The position numbers and the translations under genes are program-made. Under the pieces are notes generated by a model. It was not told where the DNA came from. It saw nothing but the letters and a program-made list of their open reading frames with translations, and did not search any database. From positions 62,001-126,000 of the forward strand of contig MBPM02000039.1 in NCBI GenBank assembly GCA_001695595.3: a stretch of DNA of 64,000 nucleotides, written 5' to 3'. Within the stretch, counting starts at the first letter, position 1. The number at the start of each line of letters is the position of its first letter. Positions 31,630 to 42,213 of the stretch are shown here, one piece after another. Source of the DNA: Plasmopara viticola (lineage: Eukaryota; Oomycota; Peronosporomycetes; Peronosporales; Peronosporaceae).

Positions 31630-33129
31630 ATGGGAGCAGCGACGTCGACGGGGTTGGTTGAAGCCGTAAGAAATGGAGACATTCAACTGGTACGACAATT
31701 GTTGCACCGTCATGAAGCAACTGTCCAGAACGCACCTGCTGCTCCAAATGATGCATTGTGGCAGCTTGAGGTAAGAGAGGCAGTGCATACAGTGGTGGCA
31801 TCAGATCTCAAGTCGGAACGCCAGCTTCAGCAGCAACAAATTGCCTTAGAGCTCTTACTGCACACTCGACCGGAAGCTTGGAGCACAGTCACTATTAACG
31901 AGGATTTGAGTGACGTGAGCAATGCGATCAGCGTCACGAAGAATTCGGCCGACTGGACAGCTAGTCATCAAGCTTGTGCAGCGGGTAATCTAGCGTTTGT
32001 GGTCTTTGTACTGCAGCATTATCCAGCGCAATTCGACATTCAAACTCGCGACGCGTTTGGACTGTTTCCAATTGACTTGGTACCACCTGAGCTTTTCTCG
32101 AGTGCAGAGGAGATTGCGGACGATTTCCGAGACGAACGGGATGCAATGGAGCATGAGAGATCGTGCACGCTGCAATCTCTCGTGCTTAAACGCTTGAGAG
32201 AGCGCAAGGCAAAGCTTCAGGACGAGCACGTGCGTAGGCTTGTCAAGACCTCAACAATTGAAAATGTGGACAACCAAGACGAAGACACTTGCAAACCGTG
32301 TGAGTTTTATATCGCATTTGAGCCGACATGCAAGCAGCTGCCATACCATCAAATTCAAAATAAAAGGCATGTTCATGAACGTAGTAAACTGCTGCGTGTG
32401 AGCTATCGCTTGCCACGTAGCGACCCTTTTCTTAATGGCTACTTTCAGCTTATCTGGCGAGAAAATGGAGACGCTTGGAGCGAGGAGCCGCACTACGACC
32501 CTCACGTCACGAAACTAAGCGACGAATGTGCTCGATACATGGAGAAGGAAGCTCTCTGGTCTCCTCAGCACAATTCGACTTCTCGTTTCCTCGAGCTATC
32601 GAACCTAAAATCTGTCGTCGAAGGCTATTTACTTCTGGATGTGACCCATTTACCTGTCGACAGCGTCTGCCACGTACTCTTTATAACGTGTGACCGTCGA
32701 CTGCTGCACCGAACGGTTGAATTGAGCACTGAAAGTCTTGCACTACACGTGACCAACTTTAGCAGTGACGTTTCAAGCTCTACAAGCGAAGAAGAGCTCA
32801 CGGAAAAAGATTTTGAGGGACAAAATCAAGAAAATGCCAAACAGATAGATAACCTTTTTTTCGTGGGGGGTGAAGAATTTTTGCATCCAAATCCAGTATT
32901 TGCTGGTCAAAACTTCCCCGACGTTGACGCCTTTGAGAGTTTTTTGAAAGACCTGAGAGCAAAAAAGCAGCGCCGACGACAAGACAAAATTAATCTGCTC
33001 GGACGGCCAAAACAAGAGAGCAATAGCGATGGATCAGCAAAGCAAGAGCAAAGTGGCAAAATGAGCCCACCAGCCATTATGGTGGAGGAAGAAGACAATC
33101 AGGGTGACAACGACACGGCTCGAGAATGA
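31630..33129 (+). CDS. Ankyrin-repeat protein with N-myristoylation-type start
   Basis: The 499-residue protein begins MGAATS, which fits the N-myristoylation rule (Gly2, small residue at 6), so membrane anchoring is likely. The frame is open further upstream to 31543 but starts there with TTG, and the added residues are encoded by TA-rich leader DNA. Ankyrin-like segments are seen at about residues 8-28 (GLVEAVRNGDIQLVRQLL) and 108-150 (WTASHQACAAGNLAFV). A middle region (about 250-390) with LRVSYRLPRSDPFLNGYF is well ordered but not recognised. The tail from about 400 is acidic, then basic (KKQRRRQDK), then acidic, and probably disordered. The gene sits only 107 bp after the MTO1 stop. Function unknown; ankyrin repeats suggest a protein-binding adaptor. 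Confidence 0.8.
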   Translation: MGAATSTGLVEAVRNGDIQLVRQLLHRHEATVQNAPAAPNDALWQLEVREAVHTVVASDLKSERQLQQQQIALELLLHTRPEAWSTVTINEDLSDVSNAISVTKNSADWTASHQACAAGNLAFVVFVLQHYPAQFDIQTRDAFGLFPIDLVPPELFSSAEEIADDFRDERDAMEHERSCTLQSLVLKRLRERKAKLQDEHVRRLVKTSTIENVDNQDEDTCKPCEFYIAFEPTCKQLPYHQIQNKRHVHERSKLLRVSYRLPRSDPFLNGYFQLIWRENGDAWSEEPHYDPHVTKLSDECARYMEKEALWSPQHNSTSRFLELSNLKSVVEGYLLLDVTHLPVDSVCHVLFITCDRRLLHRTVELSTESLALHVTNFSSDVSSSTSEEELTEKDFEGQNQENAKQIDNLFFVGGEEFLHPNPVFAGQNFPDVDAFESFLKDLRAKKQRRRQDKINLLGRPKQESNSDGSAKQEQSGKMSPPAIMVEEEDNQGDNDTARE

Positions 33130-35354
33130 TAACTTTTGCATGTCGGTCTGCTCTCGAAAACCAAAATGCAATTTGTCAGCTCAGGGTGTGTACTACTAAG
33201 ACAGTTTATCTTGTGTTTATGGTTGAAGTGACGCACAGCCGCTGTGCAATCACATAGAAAGATTTGAGCCTCTGGTAAATATTCTCGCTAGAAGCCTCAA
33301 ATTTCTAATACTTAGTTTTATAAATCACTTTTAGGAGGTTAAGGTCCTATCGTTTTTTTATACAACTTATACAGTATTTACTGTTGGCTAAAAAAGAAGA
33401 AAAACTCATCAATACTGCATTCTTCTATCTCCATAAGACCAGGTCGTTTACCGTAATTTGCACGTTTCTCTGACGCCTACTTTGTGAAAGGGGCATGTGA
33501 CTGCATCAATGAGAAAGTGCCGGACTCAAGCCTTCCTCCATGCGGGTAGATTGTGTGTATCCTCGTACAAGCTTCCTCACGCAGTGTGCGCTAATCTGAA
33601 GACTTATCGATTTTTGTAAGCCCAAGGAGCGGCTGCTTATACGGCTGTAAGCGATAAAAATGTTTTGACTCGACGAATAGAGTTTGTGCATGAAGCTAAG
33701 GTCCTGGAGCCTCTGACAGTAACGCCCACTGAGAATCTACATTAGAAAATCTTTAGGATTCCGCATATAAAGAAAAGAAAAATGAAATCTTTCCTCCCAA
33801 ATCAAAGAGTTTTGACAGTCACAAAAGCGGCTGTGATTACTGACATGAATGTGCGTGTTCCTATTTCGCTCTCTTATTGGATGGGCCGAGCGTCTGTCCG
33901 TTAAGTTAACCTACCGGAGTAATTTTTCTTTAGGAGCACATCAAAAGCAGCATTTTTGCGAACTAACTCTGAGCTTCATCAGCGTTTACGCTTGCTTGCC
34001 CGCAAGCACATGAAGTTTGAACCTCGTTGTTACGTTCGTGAATCAGCAGTCCCCCATTACTGAAACTTTGATTTTTGAGTAACTGTTTATTAAATGTTGT
34101 AAGGATATGACCCTTCACGGTGCAGGCGATGACACAAGAAGATAAACTTGAAATCAAACACCCTCCGCAATTAAGGTTTCGACTAGTGATGCCCGCCGAC
34201 TAGCTTACTCGAATCTGCTTAAATACAAGAAAAAACACTATGGCTAAAACTACGATGGCTTCTTTTCTCAAAAAACTCGGCAAAATAAATATATTTCGTG
34301 CTCTAGAAATCTTAAGGCCTAGTGGCTCTATAATGAAGTGGAATTTCGGCCATCAGAAGTAGGATACCCTACCGGAGAAATGTATGTGTCCGTTATGGGT
34401 GTTTGGTGGATACACATAGTGTAAGCTTGATTTGACAGCTCTCGAAAGAGATATCAGCATTGTGGACTGCATGTACTGTGTGACCTCATTTGAGTCTCTA
34501 TTGACACTGGTACGTTTGTGCATTTGTAAACAATCAAGATTTCCGATAAAGCCTTCAAAGACGTCGTTATGGACGCCTTTAGAATTGGTCTAAATCTCGG
34601 GCGTCTACTTTCTTATTTTGATGGAGCCACACGCACAACAGGATTAGAGAATATGATGGAGCCACACGCACAACAGGATTAGAGAATATAACATACCATT
34701 AAAAGAAAAAAAGAGTTTCGATCAGAAATAGTACACGATTCGGGCAAGTGATGCTAGATCGGTAGGTACAAAAGACCGTCGAGAAATCATATTCATCGCC
34801 CGGTCATTATTAGCGCGACAAAGGTCTGGTTTGCATTTAAAATGTAAAAATGCTTTACGTCACAAGTTCACCATGTCCTTCGCGAACGCACGATTGGGAG
34901 GTGATAGTTTAAATGCACTTAAGTTAGTATATAATAATGCACAACTCAGTATAGGAAGACATACAGCGACTAGAGCAATTGCAGATCAGCTCCAAAGCCA
35001 CTTAGTCTGAACACATTTGATTTTGACTTGGCACTAAAGCCTTGCTACTATGGGTGATAGACGGCACAAGTCACTTACTTTTAAAAGATTCAAAAGCAGT
35101 TTCATTAGGCGAATGTAAAAACTTACTGCGTTGAAAATCAGAACTTTAACCAACAGACTACTGACATAGGCGTGATCAAATACCATGTGTGGACTTCGAA
35201 TCGAATATTGTGCCTGCCACGAGATATCTTAATCAGCTCAACTAAATTTTAAAGAATAATTACTAAACGTGTATATACATAGGTATCGTAGGTACACTGC
35301 TGACTTTGACCTCTGGCAAACCAAGAGAAAAAATATTTGACGACGCAGACTATG
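33130..35354. other. Gene-free region with retroelement debris
   Basis: No frame above about 65 codons. The part near 33760-33890 resembles 48750-48840 by eye (shared blocks such as GTCACAAAAG and ATGAATGTGCGTGTT-like sequence), pointing to the same repeat family. A perfect 35-bp tandem duplication occurs at 34619-34688. Confidence 0.45.
34619..34688 (+). repeat. Perfect 35-bp tandem duplication
   Basis: The unit beginning TGATGGAGCCACACGCACAA occurs at 34619-34653 and again, identical, at 34654-34688. The lack of any difference suggests a recent slippage or repair event. Confidence 0.95.
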
Positions 35355-35572
35355 AGTTGAGATACACCGCTTAATTTGTGTGGATGACATCACAAGTATT
35401 ACGGAAATGTCAACACTTACTATCAAGGTTACGAATATTGATTGCGGACATAATGGTAGTCGTTAATTGGTCTAGAAAAATAAGATTGCTTGTAGAATCT
35501 TCTAGAATGATCTAGACGGATAGGCTTAAAGGTAGCACAGGGTAGCGAACTAAGGACCCAAAAATTTCACTT
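35355..35572 (+). repeat. Copia left LTR
   Basis: It aligns with 39125-39344 over its length, including shared blocks TGGTAGTCGTT and GAATCTTCTAGAATGAT. The end position is approximate. Confidence 0.8.
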
Positions 35573-35623
35573 TGAATTTACGAACAAACGAAGACGCACC
35601 AAACACGCTTCACCCTCACAAGT

Positions 35624-38600
35624 ATGACGCCCAAGCGAGCCGAAATCCTCCTAGGCGATAGCAACTACTTACAGTGGGAGTTTATCATGCAAATGACGCT
35701 GGCGCGAAAGAGGTTGTTGGCGCACGTTGAAATCGTCGAGAGGGAAGAAGAGATGACGAAATCTTGGCTGTTCATCGACGCCAAGGCACTGGCGACCATC
35801 GCCCAGGGTAACGAGCTAGAGCACGAGACCAAGATTCGGACTGCATCGACGGCTATGCACGCATGGAGCATTCTACGAGAGTACTACATTTGTACCACGC
35901 TTCAAAAACCGTGTCGAGATGACGCGCCGCCTGCATAAGTTTAGGATGGTGAGTGACTCGACTATGTTTCAGCATCTGAATGAGTTTGACGAATTTGTTG
36001 TCAAACTTCAGTCACTTGGAGAGCCTGTTGACGGATCGCGATAGCCAGTGGTACTGCTGAGAAGCCCCCTAACAGATTATGAGCTGATCGTGTCAATTGT
36101 GGAGAACGCCAAGATCATTACGCTAATCGAAGTCATGGAGAAGCTGCTGAAGGAGCATTTTTGCAAAAGAAAGAGACAATGGAGAAAGCGTTTCCTGTTC
36201 ACGAAAGTGATGGGCGGCTAAGAAGCAACTGTGGACCTGGACGAAAAGATTACGGTTTAGAGAAGAGTAAAAGTGGCTTCAAGGGAAAGTTCTTCAAGTG
36301 TAATCGAGTTGGACACATGAAGCGAAATTTCCCAAGCGAAAGCGATGGCATTGATGTAGACGCGGTATTCGCTGTTAACGAAAATCGGTTTGACGGATGG
36401 CTGATTGATAGCGGTGCGACATCGCATATGACACCATACTGTGAAGACCTAGTTGATTTTGACGATACGATGTCGGGCGACCACTGCAGACGACAAGAAA
36501 TTACGCGTTCTTGGAAAAGGAACTCTCAAGCTGACTGGGATGGACGGTAAGTGCCCGAAATTGCTAGAAATTATGTATTTTCCAGGACTCGTTAGACGGC
36601 TGCTATCGGTTAAAAAACTTGCAGAAGGTGGTCTACGTGTGGAGTTACGGCAACTTTCATGTGTGATCTGGGGCAAGAAAAATAGACTTTAGCTCCGGGT
36701 AAAAAAGTCGGCAAAGCTTTTGTCCTTGATTGCAAGCTTAAAGAAGCGCACTTGGTGGAGTGCTTCATTACAAGGGCATGTATATGATTAGGTGGGCGGA
36801 AGCTGTACGCAGCGCAGTATATTTATTATTAGATCTGTGAACACCGAACGAAAGGACGTGACGCCGTACAATGTAAGTTTTAAGAAAACCACGGTGGAAT
36901 TCGTGTGTGTGTGTTTGGGTCCCAAGGATATGCTCACGTTGACAGCACTAAAAGGACGGAGCTCGACCCTAAGAGCTATTTGTGTATGCTTTTTAAATCT
37001 GCTGAAAACGCGAAGGGGTATCGTGTTAACGATTTGAAATCATCAAAAAGTAAGACAACACGATCTGTTCGACTCGATGAGTTTAACATTAACGACATAG
37101 ACGACACACCGTGTTCGGGAATAGAATCATTTACCCATGTTTTCTAGAAAATGAATGAGGAAGCGACCCATTATCTGCTTAGCGACGGCCGGTGATAGAC
37201 GAACCCATGAACAGTGTCGAGGAGTCTACGCAGGATAATGAGATGGATGAAGTCAAATCAGAGCGCAATATTAATCTGGAGCGACCTCAAGCACTCGAAG
37301 ATCAGATAGCAACTGGGCAAGAACTAACAAAATAACACTTTCCGCGAATAATTGAAAAGGACCGTTTGGTATTTCGTCCGGGCATAGAGGAATCAAGGCA
37401 TTCTCGTGAGCCATCGAATTACTGGAAGGTAGCTTGGAGCTGGATGATGAAAGAAAATAGGAAGAAAGAGAAGGACCGCCGTCTCCGAAGTACCCACAAA
37501 TCGACGAAGATGGATTACTTACCGAAGCAGTGTTGGCAATTGCGGCAAAAATCGACGGGGCTTCTGACATTCCAAACACATACGCTGAAGCAGTTGCAAG
37601 CGATGAAGCAGTGACGTGAGAGCAGCAATGAAGACTGAACTATTATCACATGAACAGAACGGTACTTGGTCTATCGTTCCGCGCGGAGCTGTGGTCCGAT
37701 TGGATGTCGATGAGTTTTCGCTAAGAAGCGTGATGAGAACAGCCGCGTCATTTGCTACAAGGCACGGCTTTTCGCAAAGGGTTTTAAGCAAAAGTTCTCA
37801 CCCGCAGCGAACATGAATTTGATTCGGGTTGTCTGGGCTGTTTGCGTCGCAGACGGGTATTGAATAATACAGCTGGATGCAGACATTGCGGCTCTGAATA
37901 GTGAGCTGAGCGACCGAGTCTGTATGGCGATACCGCGTGGAACTGAGACTATTGGAGATCGTGTTTGTTTCCTGAGTAAGGCCATCTACGGGATAAGACA
38001 AGCAGCTAGCGTCTGGTATAAAACGATTCATGGCGCCTTCGTTTCATATGATTTCAAGAGTTGTGGCGCGGATCAGTGCAAGCATGTAAAGCTCCCTAAA
38101 AGCGGGCTCGTTTACGTTTGCCTCTCTGTGGACGACATGATAATTGCATCCAAGACCCGCGCAGATATCCGCGAGGTCAAAGATTCCCTCAAGAGTACTT
38201 TCAAATTGATGACGCAAAGTCTATCGTGGGGATGGAGATTGATCACGACAAGAAAGCCGGAACGCTTATTATAAAACAAACGCGTTACGTTGACGATGTT
38301 ACGCATTGATTTGGTCAGCAGAACGCCAAGACAACCGATAACCCATGTCCCTCCGATCTGAAGCTTTTTAATGAGCAATCACCAGGAACAGATGCAGAAG
38401 CTACTGAAATGCAGTCAAAGCCTTATCGCTCTCTCATCGGCTGTCTCATATAGATAACAACATGTACGAGACCGGACATTGCCTACTTAGTGACGCAGCT
38501 ATCAAGATTTCACGAGGATCCTGGAATACAGCATTAATGAGCCGAAATTTGTGTGCTTAAATACTTAGAGTCAACGCGCCTGCATGGAATTGTATATAAA

Positions 38601-39070
38601 AGGAGGGACCAGCAACACTATGGTTGAAGCATTCGCGCACGTAGACTGGGGAAGCAACATCGACGACAGGCGATCTGTATCTGGCGCGATGATTATGGTT
38701 AGCAGTGGACCGGTGGTGTTAAAGTCAAACTTACAGAGAACGGTGGCACTGTGTTCAGCAGAAGCCGAGTATATGGCACTAAGCCTGTGTACCCAGGAGG
38801 TTTTGTGGACGCGCGCGATGTTAGAAGACATGAGCAAAGACCAGATTCATGCAATGCAAGTCTGGGAGGACAATCAGGGAGCCAAAGCACTGGTCCAGGA
38901 TGCGGAATTTTATGCCAGAAGTAAGCTTGTCGACATCAAGCATCAATATACGCGAGAGACTTCGAAAACAGAATGATCCAAGTCAACTGCGTCGACACAA
39001 AGCATCAGCTTGCGGGCATACTTACCAAGGCCCTCGGGAGTGAGACGCTCAACTTTCTTCACAAAAAGAC
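35624..39070 (+). pseudogene. Copia gag-pol remnant lacking the integrase core
   Basis: The gag frame starts at ATG 35624 (LLGDSNYLQWEFIMQM). A zinc knuckle near 36290-36335 (FFKCNRVGHMKRNF) has lost its first and last cysteines. The protease DSGATSHM motif lies near 36403-36430. The end of integrase (GSQGYAHVDSTKRTELDPKS) is at about 36910-36990, but only about 100 bp separates the post-protease segment from it, so the catalytic DDE core is missing. RT pieces run from about 37616 to 38280, with the catalytic Y-V-D-D box changed to SVDD near 38130. RNase H (LCSAEAEYMALS, EDNQGAKAL, DIKHQYTRE) is the best-kept part, 38584-38976. Multiple frameshifts and stops make it inactive. Confidence 0.85.
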
Positions 39071-39124
39071 AGGCATCAAGAAGCAAAGAATTCAAGCCTA
39101 CTCAACATCAGCGGTGAATGGGAG

Positions 39125-39344
39125 TGTTGAGATACACCGCTGAATGTGCGTGGATGATGTCACAAGTATTACGGAAGTGTCAACAATTACTATCATGGTT
39201 ACGGATATTGATTACGGACATAATGGTAGTCGTTTACTGGTCTAAAAAGATAAGGTTGCTTGTGGAATCTTCTAGAATGATTTAAACGGATAGGCTTAGA
39301 TGTAGCACAGGATAGCAAATTAAGGACCTAAAATATATCTACTT
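39125..39344 (+). repeat. Copia right LTR
   Basis: It starts TGTTGAGATACACCGC right after a purine-rich tract and matches the left LTR with scattered differences. Confidence 0.8.
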
Positions 39345-39433
39345 CGGGTTCTACCAACATGCAAATGGCGAATCTGACCGTAAGGGTATCAGCGGGCACG
39401 CACCACAAATTGACGGTGCAAATACAACTATGC

Positions 39434-39722
39434 CTAAAAAAATGATGCTACTGCGGTTAGCTTGTTGAGTGGAAAGAACAAGGCCAAGATGGCGTTCGGA
39501 TCATCTTTTTCAATATTTAAAAATGTTTTACGAAATATTATTTTCGCGAGATTGTAGGTGCTTTTAGACATCAGACGACAATGCAGCAACACATCATTAT
39601 ACCGGTAGGCACCGTTACGAAATTTGTAGATATTTAAGCTTTCGAAACCCACGCGGTACGGGTATCGAATCAGGTACCTCCCGGTCCTGCATCGAACGGC
39701 TGACCGCTCGAGCCACATGGTC
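39434..39722 (-). mobile_element. tRNA-like sequence, candidate tRNA-derived SINE
   Basis: On the minus strand, TGGCTCGAGCGGTCAGCCG (near 39715-39697) resembles the A box/D arm of a Ser- or Leu-type tRNA with one inserted base, and TGATTCGATACC (near 39674-39663) resembles a B box, at tRNA-like spacing. A proper T stem and acceptor stem cannot be folded, so this is not a working tRNA gene. About 230 bp of unrelated sequence follows downstream to a run of T/A, as in a SINE body. No target duplication was confirmed. Confidence 0.4.
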
Positions 39723-39769
39723 AATTATGAAGTCTCTACAGCGTACAGAGCTTGAGCGCTCTAGTGGTG

Positions 39770-39829
39770 GCTAGGTGTTGTACATCAAGAGTCATAGATG
39801 CTAGGTGTTGTGCATCAAGAGTCATACAC
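39770..39829 (+). repeat. 30-bp tandem duplication
   Basis: The unit GCTAGGTGTTGTRCATCAAG plus ten further bases occurs at 39770-39799 and 39800-39829, differing at very few positions. Confidence 0.85.
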
Positions 39830-40013
39830 AAACTCTGTTCAATATGCACATTCAAGATGCTTGTAGGACTTATTAAAAAAACGGTTTTTATTATACCGAA
39901 TATGATACTTACATTATAAAAAGCCGGTAAAATTATGTCTTGCAAAAAACAATTATCTTTTGTAGCCAGACTCGTCGTTCGTGAAGCCGCTCGCTCGCTA
40001 TATGACGAAATTG

Positions 40014-40029
40014 CCTCATTTTTTAATTG
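40014..40029 (+). promoter_or_regulatory. Oomycete Inr-like core promoter
   Basis: CCTCATTTTTTAATTG fits the oomycete initiator plus flanking element (TCATTYYN followed by CAWTTT-like). It ends 10 bp before the ATG of the C2 paralogue at 40039, implying a very short 5' leader. Confidence 0.5.
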
Positions 40030-40038
40030 AGCATCACA

Positions 40039-40482
40039 ATGAGGGCAGACCTGTTTTCAGTAAAGGTAGTTCTTTCTAAATGTCAAGACCTGGTGGCGGC
40101 GACGAATGACGTGGAAGACAAGACTGACGCGTACGTGGTCTTCACACTCGGTGATACGCATAAAAAGAGTTCGTGCATACGGAGCAGCCTTAATCCGCAT
40201 TGGACACCTTCTGAAAAGTTTGAGTTTGAGGTGGAAAAGTGGGAGAATGAATTTCTCATCGCTCAGGTTTTCGACCGCAGCCAACATAATCAAAACCACC
40301 TCATCGGGTCTGCTGTCATCCCTTTGGCGCTGTACGCTGGAAACAGAAATTGCGAGATGTGCAGCTACCCGCTCGTGCTCCCGGACGAATTGGGCGGGAT
40401 GGGGGTGCCCAAAAGTGATATATTTTTGCAAGTTAGCCTACTCGATGCCGACGGCAGTCCAGTGGAGGAATTTTATTGGTAA
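40039..40482 (+). CDS. Small C2-domain protein, paralogue B
   Basis: The protein has 147 residues, nearly all one C2 domain. Roughly half the positions match paralogue A at 16006-16464 by eye, including shared KKSS, NEFLIA, GSAVIPL and PKSD blocks, so the two arose by duplication and now lie about 23.6 kb apart in the same orientation. The first Ca2+ loop reads NDVEDKTDAYVVF and the third VFDRSQHNQNHLIG; the K-D-D of the third loop is lost, so Ca2+ binding may be weaker or absent. The start is the ATG at 40039; the frame also includes an upstream TTG at 40027 that is unlikely to be used. Specific function unknown. Confidence 0.8.
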   Translation: MRADLFSVKVVLSKCQDLVAATNDVEDKTDAYVVFTLGDTHKKSSCIRSSLNPHWTPSEKFEFEVEKWENEFLIAQVFDRSQHNQNHLIGSAVIPLALYAGNRNCEMCSYPLVLPDELGGMGVPKSDIFLQVSLLDADGSPVEEFYW

Positions 40483-41029
40483 TAGTGAGACGAAATGCTG
40501 GGGTGCAATACATTCACTACAAATCTGGTGAAAATCAATATTTAACGTCACGAGCTGACTAACAACAGCGAATGGACTTTAATTAGCCTCCTCTGCCCTT
40601 TGAATCCAGGAACTCTTGTGCATTCAGCATGAGAAGCAACTACCGCTAATCAAGCAAAGTCAGATAAAACACGAAAGTCCAGAAGTCAAGGCTTCGAATC
40701 AGAGGATGTGCTGGTTTAAGTAGTCTGATTTTTCGGTTGCGTCATTCACAGCTTCCACTTGAAATTCGAGAGCGAACATCCATAACTTCAACGCAATTTT
40801 GGTCAATGATTCTGCAATCTATCTCACAAATTGCTAAATAGTTCCTATTGATAGTGTGTTGAGATTCACGCATGCGTCAATTGATGCTATTGAAGGGCAA
40901 ACGATATTTGACGCAGGCTATGGCACCAACAACTCAAGTTTAGAAAGAAATAGGTAATATTTAGCACAACAAGCACATAACATTGTAAGTTGACATAACC
41001 TGATTATTGTCTACTTAGCTTTTCGTTGG
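40483..41029. other. Intergenic, nothing recognised
   Basis: It contains the 3' flank of the C2 gene and AT-rich sequence without readable frames. Confidence 0.4.
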
Positions 41030-41990
41030 TTATGTTATCATCCTTATTCCTGCATCTTGCTTCCTGTCATCTCCACCCCTGATTTTCTTTAATCGATTGT
41101 ACCTACGCGATCCCTGTGACGCCTTTTTGCCAACGACACAGCAAATAGCATCAGCCAATTTCCTTTAACTTTTTTAAATACAATTTAGACGTTCTTTTAT
41201 GCCTTTCCATCGCATCTGCTACCTCGCGATTCGCATATTCCTCCAATATCGTCGTTAAGATGCGACGGCCGCCCAAGCGAAATCAGCATTAACATCGTAA
41301 TAATCATGTCGCCACCAAACAATTTTCTGCCTTTAAACTAACGGCGATGGTCTGTGCTTCTCTAAACACAAACTATGCTCATCGCTGGCCACATTAAATT
41401 TCAACATGGACTCCTTTTCCTGGTTAATCGACGGCTACTTCTTAATGCTCTTCACTACAGCGAACTAGATGAAGGTCAGTAGCTGCTCGCGCATGATGTC
41501 TTCAACGTCATTTATCAAACCTCACTTATCCATCCTCTGCTTAAATAGTCTTGCACCGCATAATCAGTTTTGGTGTATCGTGTCATTCTGACACCTTCCC
41601 TAAAAACGCTGAATTTTCTTGTCTCTTGAGAGCAAGTAGTTTTTGCTCGCGTCGCTTATTTTCGTTGGCAGCTCGACACTATCGACATTATCTAAAAACA
41701 AGAACGCGTCAGCCTCGCGCTAAAAATTAACGGGGTACACGACGTCAAATATACTGTCTGATAAATCCGAATTCTTGTCACTGCTTTAATCTTGCTGATA
41801 GAATGTCTGCTTTGGTGTGGGGATACCCTTAGTAATGTTTTAAGAAGGGCGTACGTACAGCTGTGTATTCTGCAGCTCAGAAAAGCGCTCGTTGGACAAG
41901 AGCACGTCGTTTAGCTGATGCTGTTAGGTGTAATATTTCATATACATAGTGCTGGTATAAATCGTCAGCACACAATGGTTTTATCTTTCG
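41030..41990 (-). pseudogene. Decayed minus-strand coding sequence, family unknown
   Basis: Minus-strand translation gives protein-like stretches in shifting frames broken by stops. Near 41920-41850 is KRRALVQRALF; near 41760-41610 are SDLSDSIFDVVYPVNF, READAFLFLDNVDSVELPTK and SDASKNYLLSRDKKIQRF; near 41520-41300 are NDVEDIMREQLLTFI, NQEKESMLKFNVASDEH and VWWRHDYYDVNADFAWAAV. Their composition is that of a soluble globular protein, not of a retroelement. At least six stops and several frameshifts show it is dead. It could be the relic of a duplicated host gene. No family was recognised. Confidence 0.45.
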
Positions 41991-42213
41991 CTTTGGGGAG
42001 ACTTGCTATCTACGCTATGGCTCAATCCTGGTCCTGCAACGGGACCTAAAATAATGTACATGCACTCGACAAAGCATACCATCCTTTTCATATGAAACCA
42101 GGACTTGTGTGTTAAGAATAAATAGTGTTATTTACGAAATCAACCAATCCATGTATTGTTATAATTTCTAACGATACAAGTTACGACGTAGGTAACCAAG
42201 GGGCTAACCTCGT

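Larger units (their letters stand above)
35355..39344 (+). mobile_element. Ty1/Copia LTR retrotransposon, about 4.0 kb, degenerate
   Basis: Two direct LTRs of about 220 bp (about 35355-35572 and 39125-39344) enclose gag-pol debris in the Copia order protease, integrase, RT, RNase H. The right LTR begins TGTTGAGATACACCGC and is preceded by a purine-rich tract (GTGAATGGGAG); the left LTR begins AGTTGAGATACACCGC. The LTRs differ by many substitutions, so the insertion is not young. The exact 3' ends of the LTRs and a target duplication could not be settled. Confidence 0.85.

Noticed and set aside
39660..39722. Functional tRNA gene
   Set aside because: A- and B-box-like blocks exist, but T and acceptor stems do not pair.
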